From positions 1-36,676 of the IMG/VR virus record IMGVR_UViG_3300015265_000212: DNA of 36,676 nt; one strand, 5' to 3'. Source of the DNA: a virus. The notes below the pieces were generated by a model. That model had not been told where the DNA came from. It did not search any database and saw only the letters and a list, made by a program, of their open reading frames with translations. Of this stretch, positions 1-8,086 are shown piece by piece. Positions within the stretch are counted from its first letter, which is position 1. Every line of letters begins with the position of its first letter. A program made the translations under genes and the position numbers.

Positions 1-2193
1 TTATTGAGGTGCTGTTTCGGTATCAGGCGTGGGCATGGTGCTGCCGGCCGCCGGGGATTTAGGCCATGGCCATGGCTCTTGCGGCGCAGCCGCTTTCGGC
101 TTGCGTGCACGCGGTGCCGGCTTCTTGACTCCTGTTTCTGGCTGGTCGACCTCAACTGCTGCAGGCGGCTCGATCGTGGCCATTTCTACGTGCGTAGTTA
201 GGTTGATTTGCTTTGCGAGGTCGTCGGCGTCTTCGTCGCACTCAGGTACTGGGGCTTTTTGGCTATCAGTCCCGCTGGCGGCGTTATCCACGGCGGATGG
301 CAATCGGGTGGGGTGGCGCCATTCGTTGTTGGAGAGCAGGAGCCAGCCTTCTTTTTCTGCTGCATTTACTGCTGCAATGCCGAGCTTTGGGCGCTCGGCG
401 CATATGAATTTGAAAAGGTCATTGAACCGGTCCGGCAGAGTTCTCATGAAGTCGCGCAGTTGGTGCTCCTGTACATCCTCAAATTCGATCGACGCCATTT
501 CCAGCTGCAGGCGTACTTCTTCCGGCTCAATGCCCTCATGCTTGGCCATGGCATGTATTGCGGCCTGCTGGTTCTCGAGATCTTCGTTATCCCAGCCATT
601 GGTAATCAGGCTGTCGCCGAGCAGTAGGTCGACCAGCAGCAACTGAACATCGGGCAGGCCGGCTTGATCGATATAAGCGTGAATGCTCTCGGTACTGGAG
701 GTGTCAAACGTGTATACGCCGGCGAGAGCCTCGTCTGGGAGATCGCGGTCAATCAGCACCAGTTTGGTAAATTCGCGCAGCGAGGCCAGTGAGAAGCCGT
801 TGGCGCCGCGTGCGCGCAGTCGTTTGTAGAGCTCGATGCGGTAGGCTTCTTCTTGCTCCGCTTTGATTTCCTCTGCGCGCGCGGCTACGCGCTGCTTTTC
901 GGCGGCGGCCTGGTTCGCCGGCGTATTGGCAGCGGCTTCCTTCTTCGCTGCAGCCGCACGAATAGGAGCCATGCGCGCCTCGTGGATTTCGACTGTTTCA
1001 CAAGCGCCGGCATTTTCCAAGAGCTTTTGGATTAGCGCTTTATCGTAAAAGGGTGTCAGGGCACCGTTGGCCTGCTTGACATACCATGCTGGCTCAGGCA
1101 GCAGGCCGCCATCGAGGAAGGTCGCTGCGTTGCCCTGATTTTGCGTGGCAGGGGCATTGCGATCAAATACCCATAACGGTGAGTCGGCGGTAACAAACTC
1201 ACTGTAACGTGTGTAGGCATTTTCACGATCACGCTTTGCCCCTTCTTCGCCTTCATATACTGGCGGGCCACCCTTGCTAGCGGCGGCAATGGTTAGTGCG
1301 TCGTGCGCCGAGCGTTTCTCAGCGTAGCAAGCCGGATCTGTGCAGACGTCTGCACTTTTGATGTCCTTGAATACCTCCGGCTGGTTGCCAGTCTTTTTTG
1401 GACATTTGGAGCATGCGCCGGCCAGCGGTAATAACGTTGCGTCGGTCAGCTTGAATTTGGCGCGCGTCAGGTCCATGGTGTAGTTGGCCTGAATGTGTAC
1501 GACAGCCCGGCGATAAGACATTGACTCGCCCGTGCCTTGCCAGGGAGCGGTGATCTCAGTGAGCGCTTTTAGCTGGAGTTCCGGTACTGGAATACGGGCG
1601 AGCAACAGAGCGGTCGATGCATCGATTGCGTCATTGAGGAATTTTTCTCGGACGCTGGCGGTCAAGGCACACAGTTTCAGGCGGCCATAGATGTGGCTGC
1701 GCGACTTCTTCAGCTTTTCCACCAGGCGATCAGCGGTGTAGCCGGCATTGAGCATCAGCTCCTGGAACCCTTCGGCTTCTTCCATCGGGTGTGGGTCTTC
1801 GCGCTGCAGGTTCTCCAGCAGCTGGATCTCGCGCGCCTGCAGGTCAGTCAGCTTGCGGATCATGGTCGGACCGCGCTGCAGCTCGGCGATGTTGCCGGCG
1901 CGCCAGCGGCGCTCACCGGCGACGATCTCGAAATGCTGAGGCGCGTCAGCGGTTGGCGTGACAGGGCGAATCAGGATGGGCTGGACAATTCCAACTTCCT
2001 TGATGTTGGCGGCCAGTTGCTCCAGAGCGGTCTGGTTGAACCGTTTGCGGTTGGTGTAGCTGGGGCGGATATCGGCCCAGTCGGTGATTGCGAATACCTG
2101 GTCGTCGACCAGCTCGTCGACGACGATGCGTTTCTCGCTGCGGGCCGGGGCTTTCTTCATGCCTCCGATTGTGGGTATTACGAGGTCGCTCAT
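1..2193 (-). CDS. ParB-like (ParB/RepB/Spo0J family) protein, 730 aa
   Basis: The N-terminal third carries a ParB/sulfiredoxin-type domain with the signature GERRWRA at residues 93-99, followed by a KorB/HTH-like helical region at about 140-215. Four cysteines at 261, 264, 284 and 289 (CxxC...CxxxxC) look like a zinc-binding knuckle, as in long phage and PRTRC-type ParB proteins. An Ala/Glu-rich segment lies at about 415-450, and the C-terminus is a Pro/Lys-rich tail. The ATG at 2193 has a good Shine-Dalgarno (TAGGAG, 7 nt). It is the fourth gene of the PL operon. No ParA is seen, so a classical partition role is unproven; DNA binding, nuclease or regulatory roles are equally possible. The stop codon is the first base of the window, so the gene is complete. 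One copy of the repeated 16-bp palindrome lies inside it, in the cysteine-knuckle codons. Confidence 0.85.
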   Translation of the reverse strand: MSDLVIPTIGGMKKAPARSEKRIVVDELVDDQVFAITDWADIRPSYTNRKRFNQTALEQLAANIKEVGIVQPILIRPVTPTADAPQHFEIVAGERRWRAGNIAELQRGPTMIRKLTDLQAREIQLLENLQREDPHPMEEAEGFQELMLNAGYTADRLVEKLKKSRSHIYGRLKLCALTASVREKFLNDAIDASTALLLARIPVPELQLKALTEITAPWQGTGESMSYRRAVVHIQANYTMDLTRAKFKLTDATLLPLAGACSKCPKKTGNQPEVFKDIKSADVCTDPACYAEKRSAHDALTIAAASKGGPPVYEGEEGAKRDRENAYTRYSEFVTADSPLWVFDRNAPATQNQGNAATFLDGGLLPEPAWYVKQANGALTPFYDKALIQKLLENAGACETVEIHEARMAPIRAAAAKKEAAANTPANQAAAEKQRVAARAEEIKAEQEEAYRIELYKRLRARGANGFSLASLREFTKLVLIDRDLPDEALAGVYTFDTSSTESIHAYIDQAGLPDVQLLLVDLLLGDSLITNGWDNEDLENQQAAIHAMAKHEGIEPEEVRLQLEMASIEFEDVQEHQLRDFMRTLPDRFNDLFKFICAERPKLGIAAVNAAEKEGWLLLSNNEWRHPTRLPSAVDNAASGTDSQKAPVPECDEDADDLAKQINLTTHVEMATIEPPAAVEVDQPETGVKKPAPRARKPKAAAPQEPWPWPKSPAAGSTMPTPDTETAPQ
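1340..1355. repeat. 16-bp palindrome GTGCAGACGTCTGCAC, copy 1
   Basis: Perfect palindrome, identical to copies at 9565, 13057 and 30865. This copy lies inside the ParB-like gene, where it encodes part of the cysteine knuckle. Function unknown. Confidence 0.8.
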
Positions 2194-2227
2194 GTGCGGC
2201 TCCTAGTTGTGGGCGGGTACGGCCCGG

Positions 2228-2431
2228 TTAGCGTTTAATGAAATCGAAAGGGGTGCTGTTGCCGATGGCGAGCAGTTCATGGCCCTCGGCCAGCTGCGCT
2301 ACCAAGGCGGCCTTGGCCTGGCGCGGAGTCATGGCGCGGCCGTCCGGGTGGGTGAAGCCGCGCAGCTCGTGGAGCGGCCTGGCCAGCACGCTGCGTACGT
2401 CGATTGCCAGGTGGACGAGTGGGGCGGTCAT
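2228..2431 (-). CDS. Small phage protein, 67 aa, unknown function
   Basis: I do not recognise this protein. Its start overlaps the stop of the upstream gene as ATGA (2428-2431), which implies translational coupling, and it ends 34 nt before the ParB-like start. The sequence is moderately charged, with a short helix (RQAKAALVAQLAEG), and has no signal peptide, membrane segment or obvious metal site. The coupled position in the PL operon is the main evidence that it is real. Confidence 0.6.
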   Translation of the reverse strand: MTAPLVHLAIDVRSVLARPLHELRGFTHPDGRAMTPRQAKAALVAQLAEGHELLAIGNSTPFDFIKR

Positions 2432-2745
2432 GCCGGCAGCCGTGGCAGAGGTACGCCCAGCCTGACGCCCACGCCGGTCGGCACGACAATGTTGATCAGC
2501 CAGACGGTGTGCAATGGGTTGGGCTGTGCGGTGGCCATGACGGGCGGTTCGATCCGGTAGCCTCGCGCACGCATGACGTCGAGCAGCCGCAGCATGTCGA
2601 TGCTGCGGCCACCGTCGGACGACAGGTCTGCCGGAGCGCAGCGAATGGATTTGGCCAGGTGCTGCAGGCGGGCCAGTGCGGCGGACGCGGCGAGGGCTTG
2701 GCTCAGATGTTGATCGTGTGCCCGCGGCTTGGTGGCGGTCTTCAT
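2428..2745 (-). CDS. Phage protein, 105 aa, unknown function
   Basis: The frame is open further upstream (to 2859), but I place the start at the ATG at 2745. That ATG has a Shine-Dalgarno (AAGG, about 8 nt) and overlaps the stop of the preceding small gene as ATGA. The product begins MKTATKPRAHDQ, has an Ala/Leu-rich helical middle and a hydrophobic C-terminal stretch (WLINIVVPTGVGVRLGV) that may be a beta-hairpin. No family recognised. It is the second gene of the PL operon and overlaps the next gene by 4 nt. Confidence 0.6.
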   Translation of the reverse strand: MKTATKPRAHDQHLSQALAASAALARLQHLAKSIRCAPADLSSDGGRSIDMLRLLDVMRARGYRIEPPVMATAQPNPLHTVWLINIVVPTGVGVRLGVPLPRLPA

Positions 2746-2912
2746 TGCGCTGCCTTGAGTGGCCTTACGGATACCAAGCATGGCCCGTAAATGTCGACCA
2801 TTTGCATAACCACGGATGCCGCGTCCACAGCGATGGCTGAAAGAGGGCGGGCGTCGCAAGGCAATTGGCCAGGCATGCGAACGGTGACTGCGAAGAGACT
2901 TGTTTTGCCCAT
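2742..2912 (-). CDS. Small first gene of the leftward early operon, 56 aa
   Basis: This short frame starts with ATG at 2912 behind a strong Shine-Dalgarno (AAGGATA directly before the ATG) and about 30 nt downstream of the PL promoter. It encodes MGKTSLFAVTVRMPGQLPC and continues for 56 residues, ending in an ATGA overlap with the next gene. The pattern of a beta strand then an Ala/Val-rich helix (AIAVDAASVVMQMVDIYG) resembles small PL-operon proteins of other proteobacterial phages, but I cannot assign a function. Early position and coupling make it a candidate host-takeover or regulatory peptide; that is inference. Confidence 0.6.
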   Translation of the reverse strand: MGKTSLFAVTVRMPGQLPCDARPLSAIAVDAASVVMQMVDIYGPCLVSVRPLKAAQ

Positions 2913-2948
2913 TATCCTTGCTCCATTGGTGTGGTTGACCTTTGGCGG

Positions 2949-2977
2949 ATATTACTAAATGGTAATGTTCAAGTCAA
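2949..2977 (-). promoter_or_regulatory. PL, leftward early promoter
   Basis: On the minus strand: -35 TTGACT (2977-2972), exactly 17 nt spacer, -10 TAATAT (2954-2949). This is close to sigma-70 consensus. The -10 and spacer are covered by the operator at 2951-2966 and the -35 touches the one at 2976-2991, so bound repressor would block it. It drives the small genes and the ParB-like gene, probably into the integrase if the genome is circular. Confidence 0.85.
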
Positions 2978-2991
2978 CACTAAATGGTGAT
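2951..2991. promoter_or_regulatory. Left operators (OL), two repressor/Cro sites
   Basis: Site 1 at 2951-2966 reads ATTACTAAATGGTAAT; site 2 at 2976-2991 reads AACACTAAATGGTGAT. Both fit the palindrome ATTACC-N4-GGTAAT found perfectly at 3861-3876. Their starts are 25 bp apart, and they flank or overlap the PL -10 and -35. A further half-match ends GGTAAT at 3070-3075. Confidence 0.8.
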
Positions 2992-3030
2992 ATTGGATTT
3001 TTCCGAGGAATTAGTTACAAATTGACGGCG

Positions 3031-3057
3031 AAAAAAAAGCCCCGATCGGGGCTTTTT
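3031..3057 (-). terminator. Intrinsic terminator after the repressor gene
   Basis: A perfect hairpin (AGCCCCGATCGGGGCT, self-complementary through its centre) is flanked by A8 on the left and T5 on the right. Read on the minus strand it ends in T8. It lies between the repressor stop and PL, so it would stop repressor transcripts from running into the early-left operon. Confidence 0.85.
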
Positions 3058-3110
3058 GGTGTGCTGAATGGTAATGTTGCGGCGCGGTGGCGCTCTTTTT
3101 GGGGTGAGGG

Positions 3111-3800
3111 TTAGACGTGATTGCTATCTTTTTTGACAACTCGACCGATTATCAGGCACTCGCGGTCACGGCAGAGCTTTCTCCCATACTTTGCCTGGTC
3201 GCGGTTATCGGAACTTAGCCACCATTCGCCGATATCTCTTGTCATTCGCTTTACAACAGCTTCGCCGTCGTAGTTGACAGCAAACACTGCCGAATCGACG
3301 GGCTTTGTATCTGCAGTATTGACGACCACCGTGTCTCCATCGTAAAGGGCTGGCATCATGCTATCGCCCTTTACTTGGATGGCGATCAGCCGATCAGGGT
3401 CGAGGCCATGGTCCCTTATAAATTCGCGGCTCAGGGCGTATGCGCCCCCCTCGCGCCGGTCGTCTTCTACCTGAAAGCCGGTAATCCCCGCTGATAGTCG
3501 CAACTTGACTCTACGAATGAATACCATGCTGTTCTCTTCGGGGTCTGCAAGAACAACTCGTTGAAATTTAACCAGGTTGTTTGGAGATGCAAGCTCGGCA
3601 ATCCCATCTAGCCAGCCTGGAGGGAGGCCGCATCTTGCTTCGATCTTGCGGGCCTTTTTTTCGCCGAACGATTTGGTCTTGAGCAGCCCTGAAATTTCGC
3701 TTTGGCTTTCACCCGTTTTTGCAACGAAGTCCGCCTGAGACTCGTAGTGCTCCTGTATTAGCTGAGCAAGTCGCTCACGTCGGGTGTCTTGAATAGTCAT
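3111..3800 (-). CDS. CI-type prophage repressor with S24 self-cleavage domain
   Basis: 229 aa. Residues about 7-65 form a helix-turn-helix of the lambda-repressor type (AKTGESQSEISGLLKTK). The C-terminal half is an S24 LexA/UmuD-type peptidase with cleavage site Ala104-Gly105 (SAGITG), catalytic Ser147 (GDSMMP) and catalytic Lys184 (VVKRM). It should bind the ATTACC-N4-GGTAAT operators, repress PL and PR, and be inactivated by RecA-stimulated self-cleavage after DNA damage. It is divergent from the Cro-like gene, with three operator-like sites in the 83-bp gap, and is followed by its own terminator at 3031-3057. A GAAGGGGA stretch about 10 nt upstream of the ATG may serve as ribosome site. 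Confidence 0.92.
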   Translation of the reverse strand: MTIQDTRRERLAQLIQEHYESQADFVAKTGESQSEISGLLKTKSFGEKKARKIEARCGLPPGWLDGIAELASPNNLVKFQRVVLADPEENSMVFIRRVKLRLSAGITGFQVEDDRREGGAYALSREFIRDHGLDPDRLIAIQVKGDSMMPALYDGDTVVVNTADTKPVDSAVFAVNYDGEAVVKRMTRDIGEWWLSSDNRDQAKYGRKLCRDRECLIIGRVVKKDSNHV

Positions 3801-3819
3801 CTGGAGATTGTCCCCTTCA

Positions 3820-3876
3820 ATTACCGTTTAGTAAATTACCAAAGGGTGTTGACCATTGTCATTACCGTTTGGTAAT
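3820..3876. promoter_or_regulatory. Right operators (OR), three repressor/Cro sites
   Basis: Sites at 3820-3835 (ATTACCGTTTAGTAAA), 3835-3850 (ATTACCAAAGGGTGTT) and 3861-3876 (ATTACCGTTTGGTAAT, a perfect dyad apart from the central 4 bp). They fill the gap between the repressor and cro. The third overlaps the PR spacer and -10; the second touches the -35. The graded match to consensus suggests graded affinity, as in lambda OR. Confidence 0.85.
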
Positions 3877-3878
3877 AT
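3849..3878 (+). promoter_or_regulatory. PR, rightward early promoter
   Basis: -35 TTGACC (3849-3854), 18-nt spacer, -10 TAATAT (3873-3878). The predicted start point, 6-7 nt after the -10, falls on or next to the cro ATG at 3884, giving a leaderless message. The perfect operator at 3861-3876 lies in its spacer and -10. Confidence 0.8.
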
Positions 3879-3883
3879 TTGGC

Positions 3884-4126
3884 ATGGACAAATTACACCT
3901 TTACCTAAATAGCCTCACGAAGGACGAAAGGGCCTCATTTTTTGCCCGAGTAGGAACGAGTGAGGGATACCTGCGAAAAGCTATCAGCATCCAGCAAAAG
4001 CTTGGCGAAGGCCTATGTATCAGGATCGAACGTGAATCCTCAAGAGCTGTCCGTTGTGAGGATTTACGTGTGGATGTTGATTGGGGGTACCTCCGGTCGG
4101 GTGCTCCAGCTAATCAGGGTAAGTGA
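3884..4126 (+). CDS. Cro-like (YdaS-type) repressor, 80 aa
   Basis: Starts MDKLHLYLNSLTKDERASFF, the pattern of YdaS/Cro-type proteins. A small helix-turn-helix spans about residues 18-60 (RVGTSEGYLRKAISIQQKLG, then an ArgIleGlu segment). The frame extends back to a TTG at 3869, but that lies upstream of the predicted transcript start. The ATG at 3884 directly follows the PR -10 by five bases and no Shine-Dalgarno is present, so leaderless initiation is likely. It should compete with CI for the same operators and favour lytic growth. The stop overlaps a GTG at 4123, and the better start of the next gene is at 4189. Confidence 0.8.
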   Translation: MDKLHLYLNSLTKDERASFFARVGTSEGYLRKAISIQQKLGEGLCIRIERESSRAVRCEDLRVDVDWGYLRSGAPANQGK

Positions 4127-4188
4127 TTGATTACCAAGAATACCGTTTTGCTACTGCGGGCCACAACCACCACTGTGAAGGATATGTT

Positions 4189-4656
4189 GTGAAAATTAGA
4201 AAATCGTACCTTGGCATGATCAAGGCATTTCCTGGCGGTTGGGACGCAATTGCAGCCGCCCTGGGCATGAGCCGTAACGGACTGGAAAACCGAGTCTACG
4301 AACGCAAAGGGCAGGGCGTTGCGGTCGACACTGCGCTGCAGTTGCAGGCGTTCTCTGGCACCACGCTGTTTGCCGAGGCTGTGGCCGCATCGAGCGGCGG
4401 CGCATTCGTCAAACTCCCGGCAGATCTTTCGGAAGGCAATGAAGTGTTGGCTAAGAAGTTCCGTGAGGTGTATGTGCGCCTGGGCGGCTTTGCGGCGCGC
4501 TTTGAAGAGGCCACTGCAGACGATGTGATCGATGACCGTGAGCGCGCCGATCTCGACGCCATCATGGACGGATTGCATAAATCTCTGGCAGAGATGATGG
4601 CGCTGACCTACCGCGTATATTGCGCGCCTGACGTTGTTGCAGGCGGTGCAGCATGA
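4189..4656 (+). CDS. YmfL-family regulator at the cII position
   Basis: 155 aa starting with GTG at 4189, chosen because GAAGGA lies 6 nt upstream; the open frame begins at 4123 but the extra residues look unlike the family. The product begins MKIRKSYLGMIKAF and continues GGWDAIAAALGMSRNGLENR, a helix-turn-helix typical of YmfL/CII-position proteins found after cro in proteobacterial prophages. The C-terminal half is helical and acidic. By position it may act like CII as an early activator, but activity on any promoter here is inference. The next gene overlaps by ATGA. Confidence 0.7.
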   Translation: MKIRKSYLGMIKAFPGGWDAIAAALGMSRNGLENRVYERKGQGVAVDTALQLQAFSGTTLFAEAVAASSGGAFVKLPADLSEGNEVLAKKFREVYVRLGGFAARFEEATADDVIDDRERADLDAIMDGLHKSLAEMMALTYRVYCAPDVVAGGAA

Positions 4657-5111
4657 GCAGCGTTCGTAATCGTAGTGTCGGACCGCGTTTTGGCACAAGG
4701 CCGTACATGGCCTTGAAAGCCTTGCACCAGCTCGGTGGCTCCGCTTTTCAGATGGAGTGGATGTGCATGGCCGGTTGCAGCACATCAGCAAGTCGTTTTG
4801 AGATCGACGTGGTGTATTACCTGGTCAATTCCGGCATGGTTACTGCGCGGAGTTCGGCGTACAGTATCACTCCAGCCGGATTGAACTGGCTAGGTGCCGT
4901 ATCACAGGGGGATGGCAAGCCGAGCGTAACGGCGCAGGTTGCCGGACCGCGCTACGTGCCCGAAAAGCGGCCGCTTTCTGTCTCCAATATGGCGCGGCCG
5001 TCCTTGGCGCGGCCAGGATCATTTGACTACGCAGCCATTCCCTCGCGCATGGGCGATCAGCGCGTGCCGCACGGCTTGGCCATGCCTGGGGTTAAGGATG
5101 CGCAGCAGTGA
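4653..5111 (+). CDS. Phage protein, possible winged helix, 152 aa
   Basis: The ATG overlaps the preceding stop (ATGA, 4653-4656), so it is translationally coupled. Residues about 15-85 (MALKALHQLGGSAFQMEWM, then VVYYLVNSGMVTARSSAYSI) look like a winged-helix fold in which a wing follows an 'S-x-Y-x-I-T-x-A-G' turn. The C-terminal 60 residues are Pro/Arg/Ser-rich and probably disordered. I cannot name the family. Its place immediately before the primase-helicase suggests a replication-initiation or regulatory role (inference only). Confidence 0.55.
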   Translation: MSSVRNRSVGPRFGTRPYMALKALHQLGGSAFQMEWMCMAGCSTSASRFEIDVVYYLVNSGMVTARSSAYSITPAGLNWLGAVSQGDGKPSVTAQVAGPRYVPEKRPLSVSNMARPSLARPGSFDYAAIPSRMGDQRVPHGLAMPGVKDAQQ

Positions 5112-8086
5112 GCGACGTTAGTCAGATCCTTATCGATATGCAGGCCTGTGGCCTGCCAAGTCCTCCAAACGGCATACTCGTTACAGATGGAAAGCTACAC
5201 AAATACGGCAAGGGTAAAAAGGCTTGGTACTCGCTGCGTGAAATCGACCTCAGATCTGGCCGGCGCGTCATCGTCGGATCGTTCGGGCTGTACCAGGGGC
5301 AGGACTCGGGCAAGGTAAAGGTCAATGCCGATGTCGCGGGCCTGGCCCCCGAGGACATCGCTGAATACCATCGCAAGCAGAAAGAAACGGCAGCCCAGGA
5401 AGCTGAGGACCGTCGGAACAAGGCGCGTCTGGCGGCCAATCGTGCGCGCGACCAGTGGAACAAGGCGGCGAACGTGCCTGTCTTGCATCCATACCTTGAG
5501 CGAAAGCAGATTGAGCCTCAAGGTGTGCGTGTCAGCGCTGACGGTCTGCTGCTGATCCCGGCCATGCGTGACGGGCAGATGGTCGCTGTGCAGAAGGTCG
5601 ACGCGGCCGGCGTGAAAAAATTCAACTTTGACAGCGATACGATTGGTGCCGGGCATACGCTGGGTGTGCTGGCCGGCGCGCCGGTGATCGGCGTGGGAGA
5701 GGGTTACGCCACCAGTCGCACCATACACATGTTGGCTCCGGCAGGGTTCCCGGTCGAGGTTGCATTCACTGCCGGAAATATCATGGCGGTGGCGCTGCGC
5801 CTGCGTGCGGCGCATCCCGATGCACACCTGCTGTTCTTTGCCGACGACGACTACTTGCTGCAGGAGCGCTTTGTTCGTGACCTGGCAGATGACTTTGGCG
5901 TGTCGGCGCCGGTGGCCATCGACGGCGAGACGCATATGGTGCGCAGCGATGATGGCCAGATCGTGGAGGTGATGGCGCGCTGGATGAAAGACGCCCAGGG
6001 CGTCGACTACATCGCTGCCGACGTGCGCCGCGCGCGTGGCACGGTGCGCACGCCGAAGTTCTCGAACGCCGGCGTTTCAAGCTGTCGTGCGGCCGCTGCT
6101 GCAGTCGGTAACGCATCCGTGGTGCTGCCAGCTTTCCGTGATCGCGGCGGCCGCAAAATCAGCGACTTCAACGACCTGGCCATTGAGGAGTCGTTCGAGG
6201 TAGCTGCGGCGCAGATCGGGGTTGCCATCCTTGCTGCGCAGCAGCCTGGTTCTGCTCTTGCCGTTCATCCTGCCGCGCCAGCGGCCGCATCCAATACCGC
6301 TGACGTGGCAAGGGCCGGTGACAGTACCGAAGCCGATAGCCTAGCTCCCCCTGCTGCGAAGCAGCCTGGTTTCGCTTCTCCTGCAGTTGATGCCGCGCCA
6401 GCGGTGTTCCTCGATATGGCCGTGCTGTTCGCCGAGGGCGTGGCCGAGGCCTCCCCCGCCCCCCTCGTTGCGCAAGGCGGCGCCGATGAGGCGCCCGCCG
6501 TCCCCGCTTCGATTGATGTCCTGGCTGAAGCACATGCCCATTCCCCGCCCCCCTTGGAAACGGCTGCGGCGCCGGGAACGACAGGCGCGTTCACGCTGGA
6601 ATGGGCTGTGTCGCACTGCGCCCTGGTGCAGGGATCGACCGATATATGGGACAGCCTGAACAAGTTGCGGATGAAGAAGGCGGCCTTTGTCGATATGGTC
6701 GGCAAGGAGGTGGCCAAGGGCTGGTCATCGGCGCCGGTACGCCGGACGATCTCGCCTCGGGCCTTGCCTAAGACCGTGCGCGGCGTCGCATCACAAGACG
6801 GGGTGGCGGGGGGCGACAACATCGTCATGATGCTTGATCGCTATACGCTGCTGTACGGCACCAAGACGGTATTCGATGCGGACAAGAAGTCGATCATCGC
6901 GTATGACGCCATGGCACTGGCGCGCGGCAATGACCTGGCAACGCGCTGGCTGGCCCATCCGCTGCACATGGAAAAGGACTACGACAAGGTCGTATTCGAC
7001 CCGACACAGCGCGTCGACCTGAATACGCATATCAACCTGTTTGAGGGGTTCCCGTTGACGCCCCGGCCAAACGAGGCGAAGGCGCAGTTGGTGCTCGAAC
7101 TGCTGTGGAGTTTGTGCGCCACCGAGGCCAACGGCGCTGACGTGTTCCGCTGGGTGCTGTGCTGGCTGGCCTACCCACTGCAGCACCCTGGCGCCAAGAT
7201 GCAGACCGGCCTGCTGTTCTTCGGCGAAAAGCAGGGCACCGGCAAGTCGCTGTTCTTTGAGGGCATCGTCAAGCCGATCTATGGTGCCCACGGCGCCACA
7301 GGCGGGCAGCATCAGCTTGAGGGTGCATACACCATGTGGCGCTCACAAAAGCTGTTCGTGCTGTTCGAAGAAATCCTTTCCAGGCAGGACAAATACAGTT
7401 ACTTCGGCTTGATCAAGCACATGATCACCGGCCGCGATACGCCCATCAGCCAGAAGTTCAAGGACGACAGGGTCGAGGCCAACCACATGAACTGCGTGAT
7501 GTTGTCGAACGAGTTCCAGGCCATCCCGCTGGAACCGGAAGATCGCCGCTTCCTGGTGGTCGACGTGCGCCAGCCGCTGGCTGTTGAGTTGCTGGCCAGG
7601 ATCACGGCCGAGCTGGAGGGGGGCTTGATCGAGGCGTTCTATGCGTTCTTGCTTGCGTATCCCCTGGGCGACTTCACGCCGCACACGAAGCCACTGATGA
7701 CGCCATCCAAAGAGCGTGTGATCAATTTCGGGCGGCCGGACTGGGAGGCCTTCTATTTAGCCTGGCGCAATGACGAGTTGGCGGCGCCGTACTGCACCTG
7801 CTTGTCTACCGATCTATACAACGTGTTCTCTCGCTACAGCAGCAAGTACGGCCTGCGCTCGATGTCGATGACCAAGTTCAACGAATTGATAGGGCAGCGG
7901 CTGAAGAAGAACCGCCAGTGGGTCAATTTCACGACGACAGGCAAGGGGAAGCTGCTGTCGGTGTTTCACGTGCCATACGTGCCCGCTGAAGGCGATCAGC
8001 CGGAGGTCGGGCGCGAGGGATCGATCAGCGAGCAGTGCAAAGTTTTCCGCGATCTGGCGGACGTACGGACGGAGCCGGGATGCTGA
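5108..8086 (+). CDS. Primase-helicase: Toprim plus superfamily 3-like (DUF5906-type) helicase, 992 aa
   Basis: Starts with GTG at 5108, overlapping the upstream stop by 4 nt. Residues about 1-90 are an N-terminal extension. Residues 140-260 form a Toprim domain with Glu198 (GVGEGYAT) and the Asp cluster 246-248 (FFADDDY). A low-complexity Ala/Pro linker spans about 375-490. Residues about 560-900 hold a P-loop helicase with Walker A GEKQGTGKS (706-714) and Walker B LFVLFEE (749-755). It would prime and unwind DNA at the phage origin. The fusion of primase and helicase in one chain is common in phages and P4-like elements. The paired GTTAAC sites directly downstream may be its origin. No separate loader or ssDNA-binding gene is seen. 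Confidence 0.88.
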   Translation: MSDVSQILIDMQACGLPSPPNGILVTDGKLHKYGKGKKAWYSLREIDLRSGRRVIVGSFGLYQGQDSGKVKVNADVAGLAPEDIAEYHRKQKETAAQEAEDRRNKARLAANRARDQWNKAANVPVLHPYLERKQIEPQGVRVSADGLLLIPAMRDGQMVAVQKVDAAGVKKFNFDSDTIGAGHTLGVLAGAPVIGVGEGYATSRTIHMLAPAGFPVEVAFTAGNIMAVALRLRAAHPDAHLLFFADDDYLLQERFVRDLADDFGVSAPVAIDGETHMVRSDDGQIVEVMARWMKDAQGVDYIAADVRRARGTVRTPKFSNAGVSSCRAAAAAVGNASVVLPAFRDRGGRKISDFNDLAIEESFEVAAAQIGVAILAAQQPGSALAVHPAAPAAASNTADVARAGDSTEADSLAPPAAKQPGFASPAVDAAPAVFLDMAVLFAEGVAEASPAPLVAQGGADEAPAVPASIDVLAEAHAHSPPPLETAAAPGTTGAFTLEWAVSHCALVQGSTDIWDSLNKLRMKKAAFVDMVGKEVAKGWSSAPVRRTISPRALPKTVRGVASQDGVAGGDNIVMMLDRYTLLYGTKTVFDADKKSIIAYDAMALARGNDLATRWLAHPLHMEKDYDKVVFDPTQRVDLNTHINLFEGFPLTPRPNEAKAQLVLELLWSLCATEANGADVFRWVLCWLAYPLQHPGAKMQTGLLFFGEKQGTGKSLFFEGIVKPIYGAHGATGGQHQLEGAYTMWRSQKLFVLFEEILSRQDKYSYFGLIKHMITGRDTPISQKFKDDRVEANHMNCVMLSNEFQAIPLEPEDRRFLVVDVRQPLAVELLARITAELEGGLIEAFYAFLLAYPLGDFTPHTKPLMTPSKERVINFGRPDWEAFYLAWRNDELAAPYCTCLSTDLYNVFSRYSSKYGLRSMSMTKFNELIGQRLKKNRQWVNFTTTGKGKLLSVFHVPYVPAEGDQPEVGREGSISEQCKVFRDLADVRTEPGC
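6234..6410 (+). repeat. Imperfect internal duplication in the primase-helicase linker
   Basis: Two related segments start near 6234 and 6352, about 118 bp apart, each encoding a QPG...AP-rich stretch (AAQQPGSALAVHPAAPAA versus AAKQPGFASPAVDAAPAV). The linker between the Toprim and helicase parts seems to have grown by tandem duplication. Confidence 0.5.

Noticed and set aside
1-2193. Plasmid-type partition system for the ParB-like gene
   Set aside because: No ParA ATPase found in the window; integrase and CI point to an integrating phage, so partition is not assumed.
3869-3883. TTG start giving a longer Cro
   Set aside because: Lies within the promoter/operator, upstream of the predicted transcript start.
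4114-4791. 225-aa minus-strand frame opposite the YmfL-like gene
   Set aside because: Cys/His/Arg-rich shadow translation; the plus strand has coupled genes with ribosome sites.
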